A DNA stretch of 35,865 nt from the NCBI GenBank assembly GCA_023443925.1, contig JAEZSL010000341.1, forward strand, positions 1 through 35,865, written 5' to 3'. The position numbers and the translations under genes were made by a program. Of the stretch, positions 5,906 through 14,981 are shown piece after piece. Source of the stretch: Bacillota bacterium. Its GTDB lineage: Bacteria > Bacillota_A > Clostridia > Lachnospirales > Lachnospiraceae. Position 1 is the stretch's first letter; the number at the start of each line of letters is the position of its first letter. Under the pieces are notes generated by a model. The model was not told the origin of the DNA, did no database searches, and was given only the letters and a program-made list of their open reading frames with translations.

Positions 5906-8900
5906 ATGAGCAGCGTGAAGAGAATCTATGTAGAAAAGAAAGCCCCCTATGCGGTTCGGGCTAAGGAATTGTTCGAAGAAATAAGAAGCTATCTTGGTAT
6001 AAATGACTTAAAAAGTGTCAGGGTTTTAATCCGTTATGATATAGAAAATGCAAGTGAAGAAACTTATCAGAAAGCTTTGGGAACCGTATTTTCCGAGCCG
6101 CCGGTTGATCTTTTGTATGAGGAATCATTTCAATGGGAAGAACCTGGCCGTATCTTTTCAGTACAGTATTTACCCGGACAGTTTGACCAGCGCGCCGATT
6201 CGGCAGAACAATGTGTCAAATTATTAAATGAGAACGAGGAGCCGGCGATCCGATCTGCTGTTACCTATGTGTTATCCGGTGATATAAGCGAGGAAGATTT
6301 CAGTAAAATCAAAGCTTACTGCATTAATCCCGTGGATTCCAGGGAAATCGAAGAAGATAAACCAAAGACTTTAAAAAGCGAATTTGAAGACCCTTCGGAT
6401 GTACTTTGTCTTGACGGGTTTATTATCATGTCCGAAGCAGAATTGAATAAACTTTATCTTTCTCTGAATCTGGCTATGACCTTTCACGACTTTCTTCATA
6501 TACAGAACTACTTCAGCTCGGAAGAAAAACGGGATCCATCAATGACAGAAATCCGGGTACTGGATACCTACTGGTCCGATCACTGCAGACATACCACTTT
6601 CTTAACAGAACTTAACAAGATCCGCATTGAAGAAGGGTATTATAAGGAACCCATCACCCAGGCATACGAAAGATACCTTTCCGACCGGAAGGAATTGTAT
6701 AAGGGCAGGGAAGATAAATACGTCTCACTTATGGATATTGCCTTAATGGCTATGAAGAAATTAAAAGCCCAGGGTAAGCTGGAGGATATGGAAGTATCGG
6801 ATGAAATCAATGCCTGCTCCATCGTAGTGCCGGTGGAAATCGACGGTAAAACGGAAGAATGGCTGGTATTCTTTAAAAATGAAACCCACAACCATCCTAC
6901 GGAGATCGAACCCTTCGGCGGTGCGGCAACCTGTCTTGGAGGTGCCATCCGCGATCCGTTGTCCGGCAGGGGGTACGTATACCAGGCTATGCGGGTAACC
7001 GGTGCAGCAGACCCAACCGTATCTTTAAAAGATACGTTAAAAGGCAAACTTCCCCAGAGAAAAATTGTGACCGGTGCAGCAGCCGGCTACAGCTCCTACG
7101 GCAACCAGATCGGACTTGCCACCGGCCTGGTAGATGAAATCTATCATCCTGACTATGTAGCCAAGAGGATGGAAATCGGAGCGGTTATGGGAGCGGCTCC
7201 CCGCAAAAATGTAATCCGGGGGAATTCCGATCCAGGCGATATCATTATACTAATGGGCGGCAGAACCGGACGGGATGGCTGCGGCGGCGCAACAGGCTCC
7301 TCCAAAGTCCATACCACCCAGTCCATAGAAACCTGCGGTGCCGAAGTTCAGAAAGGAAATGCACCTACGGAAAGAAAATTGCAGCGTTTATTCCGCAGGG
7401 AAGAAGTAAGCCGGTTAATAAAGAAGTGCAATGACTTCGGTGCAGGCGGCGTATCGGTGGCCATAGGCGAACTGGCGGACGGTCTTCACATTTATCTGGA
7501 TAAAGTGCCGAAGAAATATGCAGGACTTGATGGTACGGAACTTGCTATTTCAGAATCCCAGGAGAGAATGGCAGTCGTAGTAGAGAGAAAAGACGTAGAC
7601 CGGATGCTGGCCTTTGCAGAGGAAGAGAATCTGGAAGCGGTTGTGGCAGCAGAGGTTACCAAAGAGCCAAGACTTGTTATGTTCTGGAGAGACAAAGAAA
7701 TTGTTAATATATCACGGGCATTCCTAAATACCAACGGTGCCCATCAGGAGGCAGAAGCTGTCATAGCTATGCCGGAATATGAGTCAAATTATTTTGCAGG
7801 GAATAAGACGGCTGTAACTGATATAAAATCCAGGTGGCTGAAGGTTTTAAGCGATCTGAATGTATGCTCCAAAAAAGGATTGGTGGAGATGTTTGACAGC
7901 TCCATCGGTGCTGCTACCGTAACTATGCCTTACGGCGGAAAATACCAGCTGACACCAATTCAGACCATGACGGCCAAGTTACCGGTCTTAAATGGAAAAT
8001 GTGATACGGTTACTATGATGAGCTACGGCTTTGACCCTTACCTTTCCAGCTGGAGTCCTTATCATGGAGCCGTATATGCAATTATATCCTCCGTTGCCAA
8101 AATTGTGGCAGCCGGTGGTGATTATACTAAAATACGTTTTACCTTCCAGGAATATTTCAGAAGACTTGGAACTGATCCGAAGCGCTGGGGAGAGCCGCTG
8201 ACGGCTCTGTTAGGTGCTTATGATGCACAGATGAAATTAGGACTTCCCTCCATCGGCGGGAAAGACAGTATGTCCGGTACTTTTAATGATATCGATGTTC
8301 CGCCTACCCTGGTATCCTTTGCGGTTAATGTTTCCAAAGTGCAGAATGTGATAACGCCGGAATTAAAGAAAGCCGGTAATTATCTGGTTCTGTTTGGGAT
8401 GGAAAAGGATAATTATGACCTTCCGGACTATGAGCAGCTAATGAAGCAGTATGAAGAAGTACAAAAACTGGCAAAGGCTAAGATACTGGTATCCTCATAT
8501 GCATTAGGTGCTTTTGGTATTGCAGAAGCCGTCAGTAAGATGGCATTCGGTAATAAATTAGGTGTGGAGATAGATGGTACTATTGACAGCCAGGAATTAT
8601 TTGCACCGGCCTACGGCTCAATACTGGCTGAAATTGCAGAAGAGGATTTAGAAAAGCTTGCCGTTTTGAATTTAAACTGTAAAGTAGCCGGTAAGGTTAT
8701 CAAAGAGGAGAAATTCAGATACGGTACGCAAGAGTTATCCATGCAGGAAGCCCTCTCAGCCTGGACCTCCCCCCTGGAAAAGGTATTTCCCACCCGCTCA
8801 GCTGTTAAAGAAGAACTGCAAGGTAAAATTATAACCGGAGAAGTTTATGATGCAAAGACCGTATATACAGCTAAAAATAGAGTTGCCAAACCGAAAGTAT

Positions 8901-9685
8901 TTATCCCGGTATTCCCCGGGACAAACTGTGAATATGACAGCCTGCGTGCCTTTGAACAGGCTGGAGCAGAAGTAAATACCGTTGTATTTAAAAATCTGAA
9001 TGCAGTCAATATCAGAGAATCTGTGGAAGCCTTTGAAAAAGGGATTAATGAAGCCCAGATCCTTATGTTTCCAGGTGGTTTTTCAGCCGGTGATGAACCG
9101 GACGGTTCCGGTAAATTTATAGCAACCGCCTTCCGCAATGAACGGATTAAGGAAGCGGTAAATAAACTTCTAAAGGAACGGGACGGATTAGCTCTTGGTA
9201 TCTGCAATGGTTTCCAGGCACTGATCAAATTAGGACTGGTGCCTTATGGTGAAATAACGCCCCAAAGCCAGGATTCACCGACTCTTACGACCAACAAAAT
9301 TGGCAGACATATCTCAAAATCGGTTTATACCAAGGTAGTATCAAATAAATCGCCCTGGCTTATGAAAGCTGAATTAGGCGGTAGGTATGCAATACCGGCA
9401 TCTCATGGTGAGGGTCGTTTTGTAGCATCGGAGGAATGGATCAGAAAGCTGTTTCAAAATGGCCAGGTGGCAACACAGTATGTGGATTTAAACGGTAACC
9501 CCACCATGGATGAAGATTTTAATCCTAACAGTTCCTATTCTGCTATTGAAGGCATTACGAGCCCCGACGGCAGAGTACTCGGGAAAATGGCCCATTCCGA
9601 GAGAAGAGGGAACAGTGTGGCGATTAATATCTATGGGAACCAGAACCAGTATTTCTTTGAATCCGGTGTCAGCTATTACCGGTAA
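5906..9685 (+). CDS. purL: Phosphoribosylformylglycinamidine synthase, single-chain (PurL with fused amidotransferase)
   Basis: The 1259-aa enzyme converts FGAR plus glutamine and ATP to FGAM in de novo purine synthesis. Order of parts: PurS-like N-terminus; FGAM synthase core with TYWSDHCRHTTF and NETHNHPTEIEPFGGAATC; two AIRS-like halves; C-terminal class I glutaminase with GTNCEYDS, nucleophile C1100 (LGICNGFQ) and H1167/E1169 (SHGEGRF). Length and architecture fit the Clostridial-type fused enzyme rather than the split PurL/PurQ/PurS of Bacillus. AAAGGAT precedes the ATG. It stands alone, with its own promoter and terminator, away from other pur genes, which is common for this type. No truncation or frameshift is seen. 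Confidence 0.97.
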   Translation: MSSVKRIYVEKKAPYAVRAKELFEEIRSYLGINDLKSVRVLIRYDIENASEETYQKALGTVFSEPPVDLLYEESFQWEEPGRIFSVQYLPGQFDQRADSAEQCVKLLNENEEPAIRSAVTYVLSGDISEEDFSKIKAYCINPVDSREIEEDKPKTLKSEFEDPSDVLCLDGFIIMSEAELNKLYLSLNLAMTFHDFLHIQNYFSSEEKRDPSMTEIRVLDTYWSDHCRHTTFLTELNKIRIEEGYYKEPITQAYERYLSDRKELYKGREDKYVSLMDIALMAMKKLKAQGKLEDMEVSDEINACSIVVPVEIDGKTEEWLVFFKNETHNHPTEIEPFGGAATCLGGAIRDPLSGRGYVYQAMRVTGAADPTVSLKDTLKGKLPQRKIVTGAAAGYSSYGNQIGLATGLVDEIYHPDYVAKRMEIGAVMGAAPRKNVIRGNSDPGDIIILMGGRTGRDGCGGATGSSKVHTTQSIETCGAEVQKGNAPTERKLQRLFRREEVSRLIKKCNDFGAGGVSVAIGELADGLHIYLDKVPKKYAGLDGTELAISESQERMAVVVERKDVDRMLAFAEEENLEAVVAAEVTKEPRLVMFWRDKEIVNISRAFLNTNGAHQEAEAVIAMPEYESNYFAGNKTAVTDIKSRWLKVLSDLNVCSKKGLVEMFDSSIGAATVTMPYGGKYQLTPIQTMTAKLPVLNGKCDTVTMMSYGFDPYLSSWSPYHGAVYAIISSVAKIVAAGGDYTKIRFTFQEYFRRLGTDPKRWGEPLTALLGAYDAQMKLGLPSIGGKDSMSGTFNDIDVPPTLVSFAVNVSKVQNVITPELKKAGNYLVLFGMEKDNYDLPDYEQLMKQYEEVQKLAKAKILVSSYALGAFGIAEAVSKMAFGNKLGVEIDGTIDSQELFAPAYGSILAEIAEEDLEKLAVLNLNCKVAGKVIKEEKFRYGTQELSMQEALSAWTSPLEKVFPTRSAVKEELQGKIITGEVYDAKTVYTAKNRVAKPKVFIPVFPGTNCEYDSLRAFEQAGAEVNTVVFKNLNAVNIRESVEAFEKGINEAQILMFPGGFSAGDEPDGSGKFIATAFRNERIKEAVNKLLKERDGLALGICNGFQALIKLGLVPYGEITPQSQDSPTLTTNKIGRHISKSVYTKVVSNKSPWLMKAELGGRYAIPASHGEGRFVASEEWIRKLFQNGQVATQYVDLNGNPTMDEDFNPNSSYSAIEGITSPDGRVLGKMAHSERRGNSVAINIYGNQNQYFFESGVSYYR

Positions 9686-9770
9686 TTCTTAGAGGATTAA
9701 GTCTTATTAGAAAAGTATCTCCGGTATGAATAGAAAAAAGACAGAATCAGACACAGATAAATAATATCAG

Positions 9771-9820
9771 AGAGTGTATCTTAAAGAATTTATTGATTTT
9801 TTAAGATACGCTCTTTCTTA
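9771..9820 (+). terminator. purL terminator
   Basis: 15-bp stem AGAGTGTATCTTAAA / TTTAAGATACGCTCT with one G-U pair, followed by TTTCTTA, 85 nt after the purL stop. The rest of the gap to 10203 is AT-rich, with one isolated TGTTATAAT extended -10 (10087-10095) and no gene that I can support. Confidence 0.8.
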
Positions 9821-10203
9821 ATGTATGTATTGTATGTATTAGGTGATTTTGCATGACTATAATTGAATCTTTATGCCATTCCGTTATGATTTGATAAAGG
9901 ATTGAATCTTGTCCAGGCGGAAATTAATGTAATGAAACAAGCAGCAATTGTATGAAATGTTCGGAAATTACAGTGTTTTGCAATACTTATTGGTTGAATT
10001 TCTTATGGGTAATTTATGACAAAACACTTATCTCAATATAAATTATAAATAAATTAAATAAAATTATCACATTTTGTAAATGGTTATGTTATAATATAGG
10101 TATTATGTACTATATGAATATAAATATAGCAATTTATTCGAGGGGTATTAAAAGACAGGCATATAAATTCTAAATTACACTGGATTCTTGTTTCAAGTTA
10201 TGA

Positions 10204-10232
10204 TTGATTTCTGGTATTATTTCTGCTATATT
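10204..10232 (+). promoter_or_regulatory. Promoter for the diguanylate cyclase gene
   Basis: TTGATT (10204-10209), a 17-nt spacer, and TATATT (10227-10232) preceded by TGC (extended -10). The predicted start is near 10239, giving a leader of about 54 nt. Confidence 0.65.
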
Positions 10233-10292
10233 TTAGTAACAAAAAATGGATAATTCTGCAATTTAAACAAAACTTGAGGGTGGATTACAACT

Positions 10293-12653
10293 ATGATGAA
10301 TATATTATCCTTTCTATCGACATTAGCGTCTGTTATTTATTTGTTTGTGGGGTTTAATACATATAGATTAACTAAAAAAACGAGAGAAGGCATTTTATTC
10401 CTCCTCTTAAATATTGTATTGTCAATTTGGTCTTTTACCTATTCATTTGCCTATGTTGCGGAAGATATCTATGAATTTTCATTCTGGAATAAACTGTCCT
10501 CCATTGGATGGTGTTTTTTTCCCGTTCTTGTTCTGCTTCTGGTCTTTTCAATAACCAATCATAAAATATTAGAAAAACGTATTAAGTATATCCTCCCTTT
10601 ACCGGGCTTCCTGTTCTGGTTTATGAGCCTCTTTTTATTCCGCCCGGGTTATCCTACGCCGGATGTCATTTCAAATTTCTTCTATATCGGTAATACGGTT
10701 TACAACTACAGTTACATATTACTGTGTCTGGCCATTATCTTTTTGTGGGGCAGAAGATCGTGTAAGATAAACCAGAAAAAACAAGCCAGGGTAATTCTAT
10801 TCTCCGGTATGATTCCGCTGCTTTTTGATTTTATATTTCAGGTACTTTTTCCTTTCATAACGGGCAGATCGCTGCCGAATTTTACTCAGATACTAATCTT
10901 AATCATGCTCTGGGGTATCTATTATGCTATTGTAAATTATAACTTTATGCTGGTGTCCAATTCTCTTATCATTAATGAATTATTTCATGAGATACTGGAT
11001 CTGACATTTCTTATTGATCTGGACGGTAAAATAATCAGAACCAATAAGCAGGTACTAAATCTCCTTGACATTGAATGGATAGATCTGGTTAATACAAAAA
11101 TAACCGATATGATTGCAGAAGAAAAACTAGGCAAGCTGATTACTGATTGTGAAGACCTGAAAGCTACTGTAAAATATAACAATGTTGTAATTCGTACAAA
11201 GAAGGGGGAACCCATACCACTGAATATATCTGTTTCTCCCATAAGGGAATCCAGAAATCAGATTCTGCTGGGCTTACTGATCGTTGGTCAGGATATTCGA
11301 ATGATTGAAGAATTAAAAAATGAAATAAGCAGTCATAAAAAGACTACGGAAAAGCTGAGAAAAAGTGAGGAACTGTTTCGCACAGTGGCAGAAACCATAC
11401 CTTTTTCTATCATACTGACAAACCGGGATGATAATACCATTCTCTATATTAATAAAAAAACAGAAGATTTGTTTCAAATCAGGCATGATGAAATGATTGG
11501 TGAATTGGCATTTCAGTTCTATGAGAATCCTCAGGACAGATGGGACTTAATACAGGACATTTCAGAAGGAAAACCGGTCAAGGAAAAAGAAGTTATATTT
11601 AAACGAAGAAATGATACGGCTTTTAACGGTTTAATCACCATGGTTACTGCGGTTTATAATGAAAGGGAAGTCCTCCTTTCCTGCCTGGCAGACATTACTG
11701 AACAAAAGATAATGCAGCAGAACATTATAAAGTCGGAAGAGATGTTAAGAAAGCTGATGGATTCCATTCCGGATCTGGTATTGGTATGTGATATCAATGG
11801 TAATCTGACTTATGTAAATAAAAGTATCAGGACTATTTTGGGATATGACCAAAAGGAAGAAGGGATGCCGTCTAATTTCTTAAGTTTACTGGACAAAGAG
11901 GAGATAGAAACCGCCAGAAATAATATGCAGCGTTTGTTGAAAGCGGAAATTGGACCAATCGAATATAGATGTATTAAAAGAGACGGAAGCTATATTAATG
12001 TTGAAGTAAACAGTACGGTATTGCGGGAATCGTCTTCGGAGCCTTTCGGCTACGTATTTGTGACCAGGGATATTACCGAAAGGAAGAAAGTCCAGGAAGA
12101 ATTAAGACGGAGCAAAGAAGAAATTGAACAAGCTAATAATGAATTGATCAAGAGTAATTACCTGTTACAGGAGCAATCCATCCGGGATAGCCTTACTAAT
12201 TTATATAACCATCGGTTTATTATGGAACTGCTGGGCCAGGAAATCAGGAAAACACTACAAAATAAAGTTGCTTTATGCCTTATGATGCTGGATATTGATT
12301 ATTTTAAGAGGGTTAACGATAACTACGGACATCAGGCCGGTGACCGGGTACTAAGTGCCGTATCCAAATTAATTCAGTTAAATATCAGGGATAACGATTA
12401 TGCAGGCAGGTATGGCGGTGAAGAATTTATGGTCCTGCTTCCGGAAAGCCGTTTGATGGAAGCATATGACATTGCAGAAAAGATAAGAGAAAGTATTCAA
12501 AATTATAGTTTTACAAAAAAGAACCTAAATGTTACAATCAGTATAGGTCTGACGGAATATCATTCTGAAGATATAAAGACTTTCGTTAACCGGGCGGATA
12601 CACTTTTGTACCGGGCGAAAGAAAATGGTAGAAATCGAACTGAAATATCATAG
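10293..12653 (+). CDS. Membrane-bound PAS-PAS-PAS-GGDEF diguanylate cyclase
   Basis: A 786-aa protein. Residues about 1-215 form six or seven TM helices of the kind seen at the N-terminus of sensor kinases (7TM histidine-kinase type). Three PAS domains follow at about 230-340, 360-470 and 485-600, the last ending in ITERKKVQEEL and a coiled-coil linker. The GGDEF domain begins at RDSLTNLYNHRF. The active loop is GGEEF (708-712), and the inhibitory I-site RxxD (RDND) lies exactly five residues before it, so both synthesis of c-di-GMP and product inhibition should be intact. There is no EAL or HD-GYP domain. Ribosome binding site is GAGGGTGG, 9 nt from the first of two ATGs. The gene for a lactate dehydrogenase-like enzyme follows 26 nt later. 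The signal sensed is unknown. Confidence 0.92.
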   Translation: MMNILSFLSTLASVIYLFVGFNTYRLTKKTREGILFLLLNIVLSIWSFTYSFAYVAEDIYEFSFWNKLSSIGWCFFPVLVLLLVFSITNHKILEKRIKYILPLPGFLFWFMSLFLFRPGYPTPDVISNFFYIGNTVYNYSYILLCLAIIFLWGRRSCKINQKKQARVILFSGMIPLLFDFIFQVLFPFITGRSLPNFTQILILIMLWGIYYAIVNYNFMLVSNSLIINELFHEILDLTFLIDLDGKIIRTNKQVLNLLDIEWIDLVNTKITDMIAEEKLGKLITDCEDLKATVKYNNVVIRTKKGEPIPLNISVSPIRESRNQILLGLLIVGQDIRMIEELKNEISSHKKTTEKLRKSEELFRTVAETIPFSIILTNRDDNTILYINKKTEDLFQIRHDEMIGELAFQFYENPQDRWDLIQDISEGKPVKEKEVIFKRRNDTAFNGLITMVTAVYNEREVLLSCLADITEQKIMQQNIIKSEEMLRKLMDSIPDLVLVCDINGNLTYVNKSIRTILGYDQKEEGMPSNFLSLLDKEEIETARNNMQRLLKAEIGPIEYRCIKRDGSYINVEVNSTVLRESSSEPFGYVFVTRDITERKKVQEELRRSKEEIEQANNELIKSNYLLQEQSIRDSLTNLYNHRFIMELLGQEIRKTLQNKVALCLMMLDIDYFKRVNDNYGHQAGDRVLSAVSKLIQLNIRDNDYAGRYGGEEFMVLLPESRLMEAYDIAEKIRESIQNYSFTKKNLNVTISIGLTEYHSEDIKTFVNRADTLLYRAKENGRNRTEIS

Positions 12654-12679
12654 AATAATGTATAGAGAAAGGTTAGAAG

Positions 12680-13630
12680 ATGATGACGATCAATCGTAGT
12701 AAAGTAGTAATTATCGGAGCCGGCCTGGTTGGCTCATCCACTGCATTCAGTCTGATTACACAGGGTGTTTGCGATGAAGTGATGATAATAGATATTAACA
12801 AGAATAAAGCCCGGGGTGAAGTAATGGATTTATGCCACTGTGTGGAATATTTGAACCGGAATGTAAAGGTAAGTCAAGGAGATTATAAAGACTGCGGCGA
12901 TGCCGATATCGTAGTTATAACAGCCGGTGCACCGCCAAAACCCGGGCAGACCAGGCTGGATACCCTTGAATTATCAGCCGGTATCGCGAAATCCATCGTT
13001 GGCCCGGTAATGGAAAGCGGTTTTAAAGGGCATTTTATCGTCGTCTCCAATCCGGTTGATATGATCGCCCATTATGTTTATAAGTTGTCCGGATTGCCGA
13101 AAAACCAAATTATTGGTACAGGTACGGCCATGGACTCTGCCAGACTAAAATACTTTATCGGAGAATTATTTAACGTGGATCCCAGGAGTGTCCAGGGGTA
13201 TACCATGGGTGAGCACGGTGACAGTCAGATGTGCCCCTGGTCCCATGTAACGGTGGGCGGAAAGAGAATCTTTGATATTCTGGAAGACAACAGAGAGTTT
13301 GACAATGTTAATCTGGATGATATTGTAAAGAGAATTACAAGAGTAGGCTTTGATATACTGGAAGTAAAAGGTACCACCTGCTACGGTATTGCCACTACGG
13401 CTGCAGGTATTATTAAGGCAATACTAAATGATGAGAATAAGATTATTCCGGTTTCCACTCTGCTGGAAGGAGAATTCGGCGAATCGGATGTGTTCTGCGG
13501 AGTTCCGGTAATTCTAAACCGGAGCGGTGTTAAAGATGTGGTAGAAGTCCATTTAACAGAAGAAGAGATGGTGAAGTTTAAGAACTCCATTCAAGTTATC
13601 CGTGAATATACAGCAAAAATACTGGGGTAG
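12680..13630 (+). CDS. L-lactate/malate dehydrogenase family protein, probably L-lactate dehydrogenase
   Basis: A 316-aa NAD-dependent 2-hydroxyacid dehydrogenase. The Rossmann motif is GAGLVGSS, followed by Asp of IIDIN (NAD preference). Catalytic residues are the loop Arg in KPGQTRLD, Asp/Arg in MDSAR, and His in GEHGDS. KGTTCYGIA matches the LDH KGATYYGIA region. The specificity position (residue 102 in the dogfish LDH scheme; Gln in LDH, Arg in MDH) is Pro in GAPPKPGQTR, and the following Glu is Gln, so pyruvate specificity is not proven. AAAGG lies 7 nt before ATG. Only 26 nt separate it from the diguanylate cyclase gene, with no promoter between, so co-transcription is likely. A strong terminator follows. 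Confidence 0.88.
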   Translation: MMTINRSKVVIIGAGLVGSSTAFSLITQGVCDEVMIIDINKNKARGEVMDLCHCVEYLNRNVKVSQGDYKDCGDADIVVITAGAPPKPGQTRLDTLELSAGIAKSIVGPVMESGFKGHFIVVSNPVDMIAHYVYKLSGLPKNQIIGTGTAMDSARLKYFIGELFNVDPRSVQGYTMGEHGDSQMCPWSHVTVGGKRIFDILEDNREFDNVNLDDIVKRITRVGFDILEVKGTTCYGIATTAAGIIKAILNDENKIIPVSTLLEGEFGESDVFCGVPVILNRSGVKDVVEVHLTEEEMVKFKNSIQVIREYTAKILG

Positions 13631-13688
13631 GTAATACTTGGTTATCGGAGTGTAAGTGAAACAGCCTGCTTAGCGAACCGTTTAATAA

Positions 13689-13722
13689 CAGCCGGAAAAG
13701 ATTTAATCTTTTCCGGCTGATG
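13689..13722 (+). terminator. Terminator after the dehydrogenase gene
   Basis: Perfect 14-bp inverted repeat AGCCGGAAAAGATT / AATCTTTTCCGGCT with a one-base centre, so the real loop uses inner bases. The tail is not a strict T run. Confidence 0.65.
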
Positions 13723-13861
13723 CTGTTTAAGCTCGTACTGTTATCTGATTAAGATGTGAGCTGTTTGCAGCATATCCGGCCGTATTCTAAGTTTAGAGCT
13801 AAAAAGTAAAGGCTTTATGATTTTGAAAGTAGTACGGTACGGAGCTTGCCTGTTATCGGGA

Positions 13862-14746
13862 CTATTTGGCTGTAATTTTGTCGGTAATGGAATTAAGAAA
13901 CTGACTGGCAGTAGAGGAACGGTAAGTATCGGGGTCATATACAACGCAGATTGCGGAGGTTAGGGAACAATCTCCCATACTTCTTACTACTGTCTTTGAC
14001 GGATCGGCAAAACCGGCTGCCGAAACAGGGACAATCCCTATACCCATTCCTTCATCGGCCCAGAGAATAGTTGTTCTTGCATCGTCATTTTTACAAAAGA
14101 TATCCCAGGTGATTTTTTTCTGATTAAGCATATCCATAAAAATGGGTTCCCATCTGCGGTATAACAGGATTGGTTTTCTCGACAGCTCTGTTAAAGTAAT
14201 ACTGTCTTTACTCTGGCAGTCACTGAAAAAGCTTTCCCTGCCAATAGCAACCAGGGATTCCTCCATCAGGTTGATGCATTTAAAGGAGGAGGAGGGAAAG
14301 GGGGATCTTACTACTACCAGATCTAAACGGTTTGCTTTTAGGTTTTCCAGTAACTGATAGGTATTTGCTTCAAATATTTCATAATGTATATCCGGATTCT
14401 CCTGGTGAAAGGGCAGGATCCAGTTTGAAAGTAAAATACTGCCGACAGAGGAAACAACACCAATTCTTAAGGTGCCGGAGATGCCCTTTTTATAGGATTC
14501 CAGCTCCTGGAGGGTGGAAGTTGATAAATCCAGTAATATAACCGCTTTATTATATAATAATCTTCCGGCCTCATTCAGCTTGATATGTCTGGAGCCCCGT
14601 TCGAATAAAACACATCCGATTTCCTGTTCCAGTAATTTCATATGATTACTCAGAGGCGGCTGGGACATGTGGAGTCTTTTAGCTGCCGCTGAGATATTGC
14701 CTTCATTAACAATAGTTACAAAGTACTCCAGTTGCTTTAAATCCAT
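13862..14746 (-). CDS. LysR-family transcriptional regulator, divergent to ABC exporter
   Basis: A 294-aa LTTR: winged HTH at residues 1-60 (MDLKQLEYFVTIVNEGNISAAAKR, SQPPLSNHM), then the effector domain (SGTLRIGVVSSVGSILL onward). I place the start at ATG 14746, 8 nt from AAGGAG; the ATG two codons earlier (14752) is only 2 nt from it. It is transcribed away from the ABC exporter genes starting at 14982. LTTRs commonly regulate the divergent neighbour, and the 235-nt intergenic region holds a dyad of the right shape. The inducer is unknown; a toxic exporter substrate is a plausible guess. Confidence 0.9.
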   Translation of the reverse strand: MDLKQLEYFVTIVNEGNISAAAKRLHMSQPPLSNHMKLLEQEIGCVLFERGSRHIKLNEAGRLLYNKAVILLDLSTSTLQELESYKKGISGTLRIGVVSSVGSILLSNWILPFHQENPDIHYEIFEANTYQLLENLKANRLDLVVVRSPFPSSSFKCINLMEESLVAIGRESFFSDCQSKDSITLTELSRKPILLYRRWEPIFMDMLNQKKITWDIFCKNDDARTTILWADEGMGIGIVPVSAAGFADPSKTVVRSMGDCSLTSAICVVYDPDTYRSSTASQFLNSITDKITAK

Positions 14747-14879
14747 AATCATTTCTCCTTAAATTGCAGAATAAGTAAATTCGGCTGAAGCTGAAATATT
14801 CAGCAAATTACTGTATAGAAATAAACGATATCCATAAAATATAGTTACTGCTGCATGAAACAGTCAGTTCAATATCCAA

Positions 14880-14898
14880 CTATACTTAAAAACTATAG
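14880..14898. promoter_or_regulatory. LysR-type operator-like dyad CTATA-N9-TATAG
   Basis: Interrupted inverted repeat of T-N11-A character (CTATACTTAAAAACTATAG), placed between the divergent LysR and exporter genes and upstream of a possible extended -10 (TGATACTAT, 14939-14947) for the exporter. Position and symmetry fit an LTTR binding site; no direct proof. Confidence 0.45.
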
Positions 14899-14981
14899 AA
14901 AGCATATAAATCTCATATTTTTTATATAGCTGAAAATATGATACTATATAAAATGGAAAAAATCAATCAGGAGGATATGAA

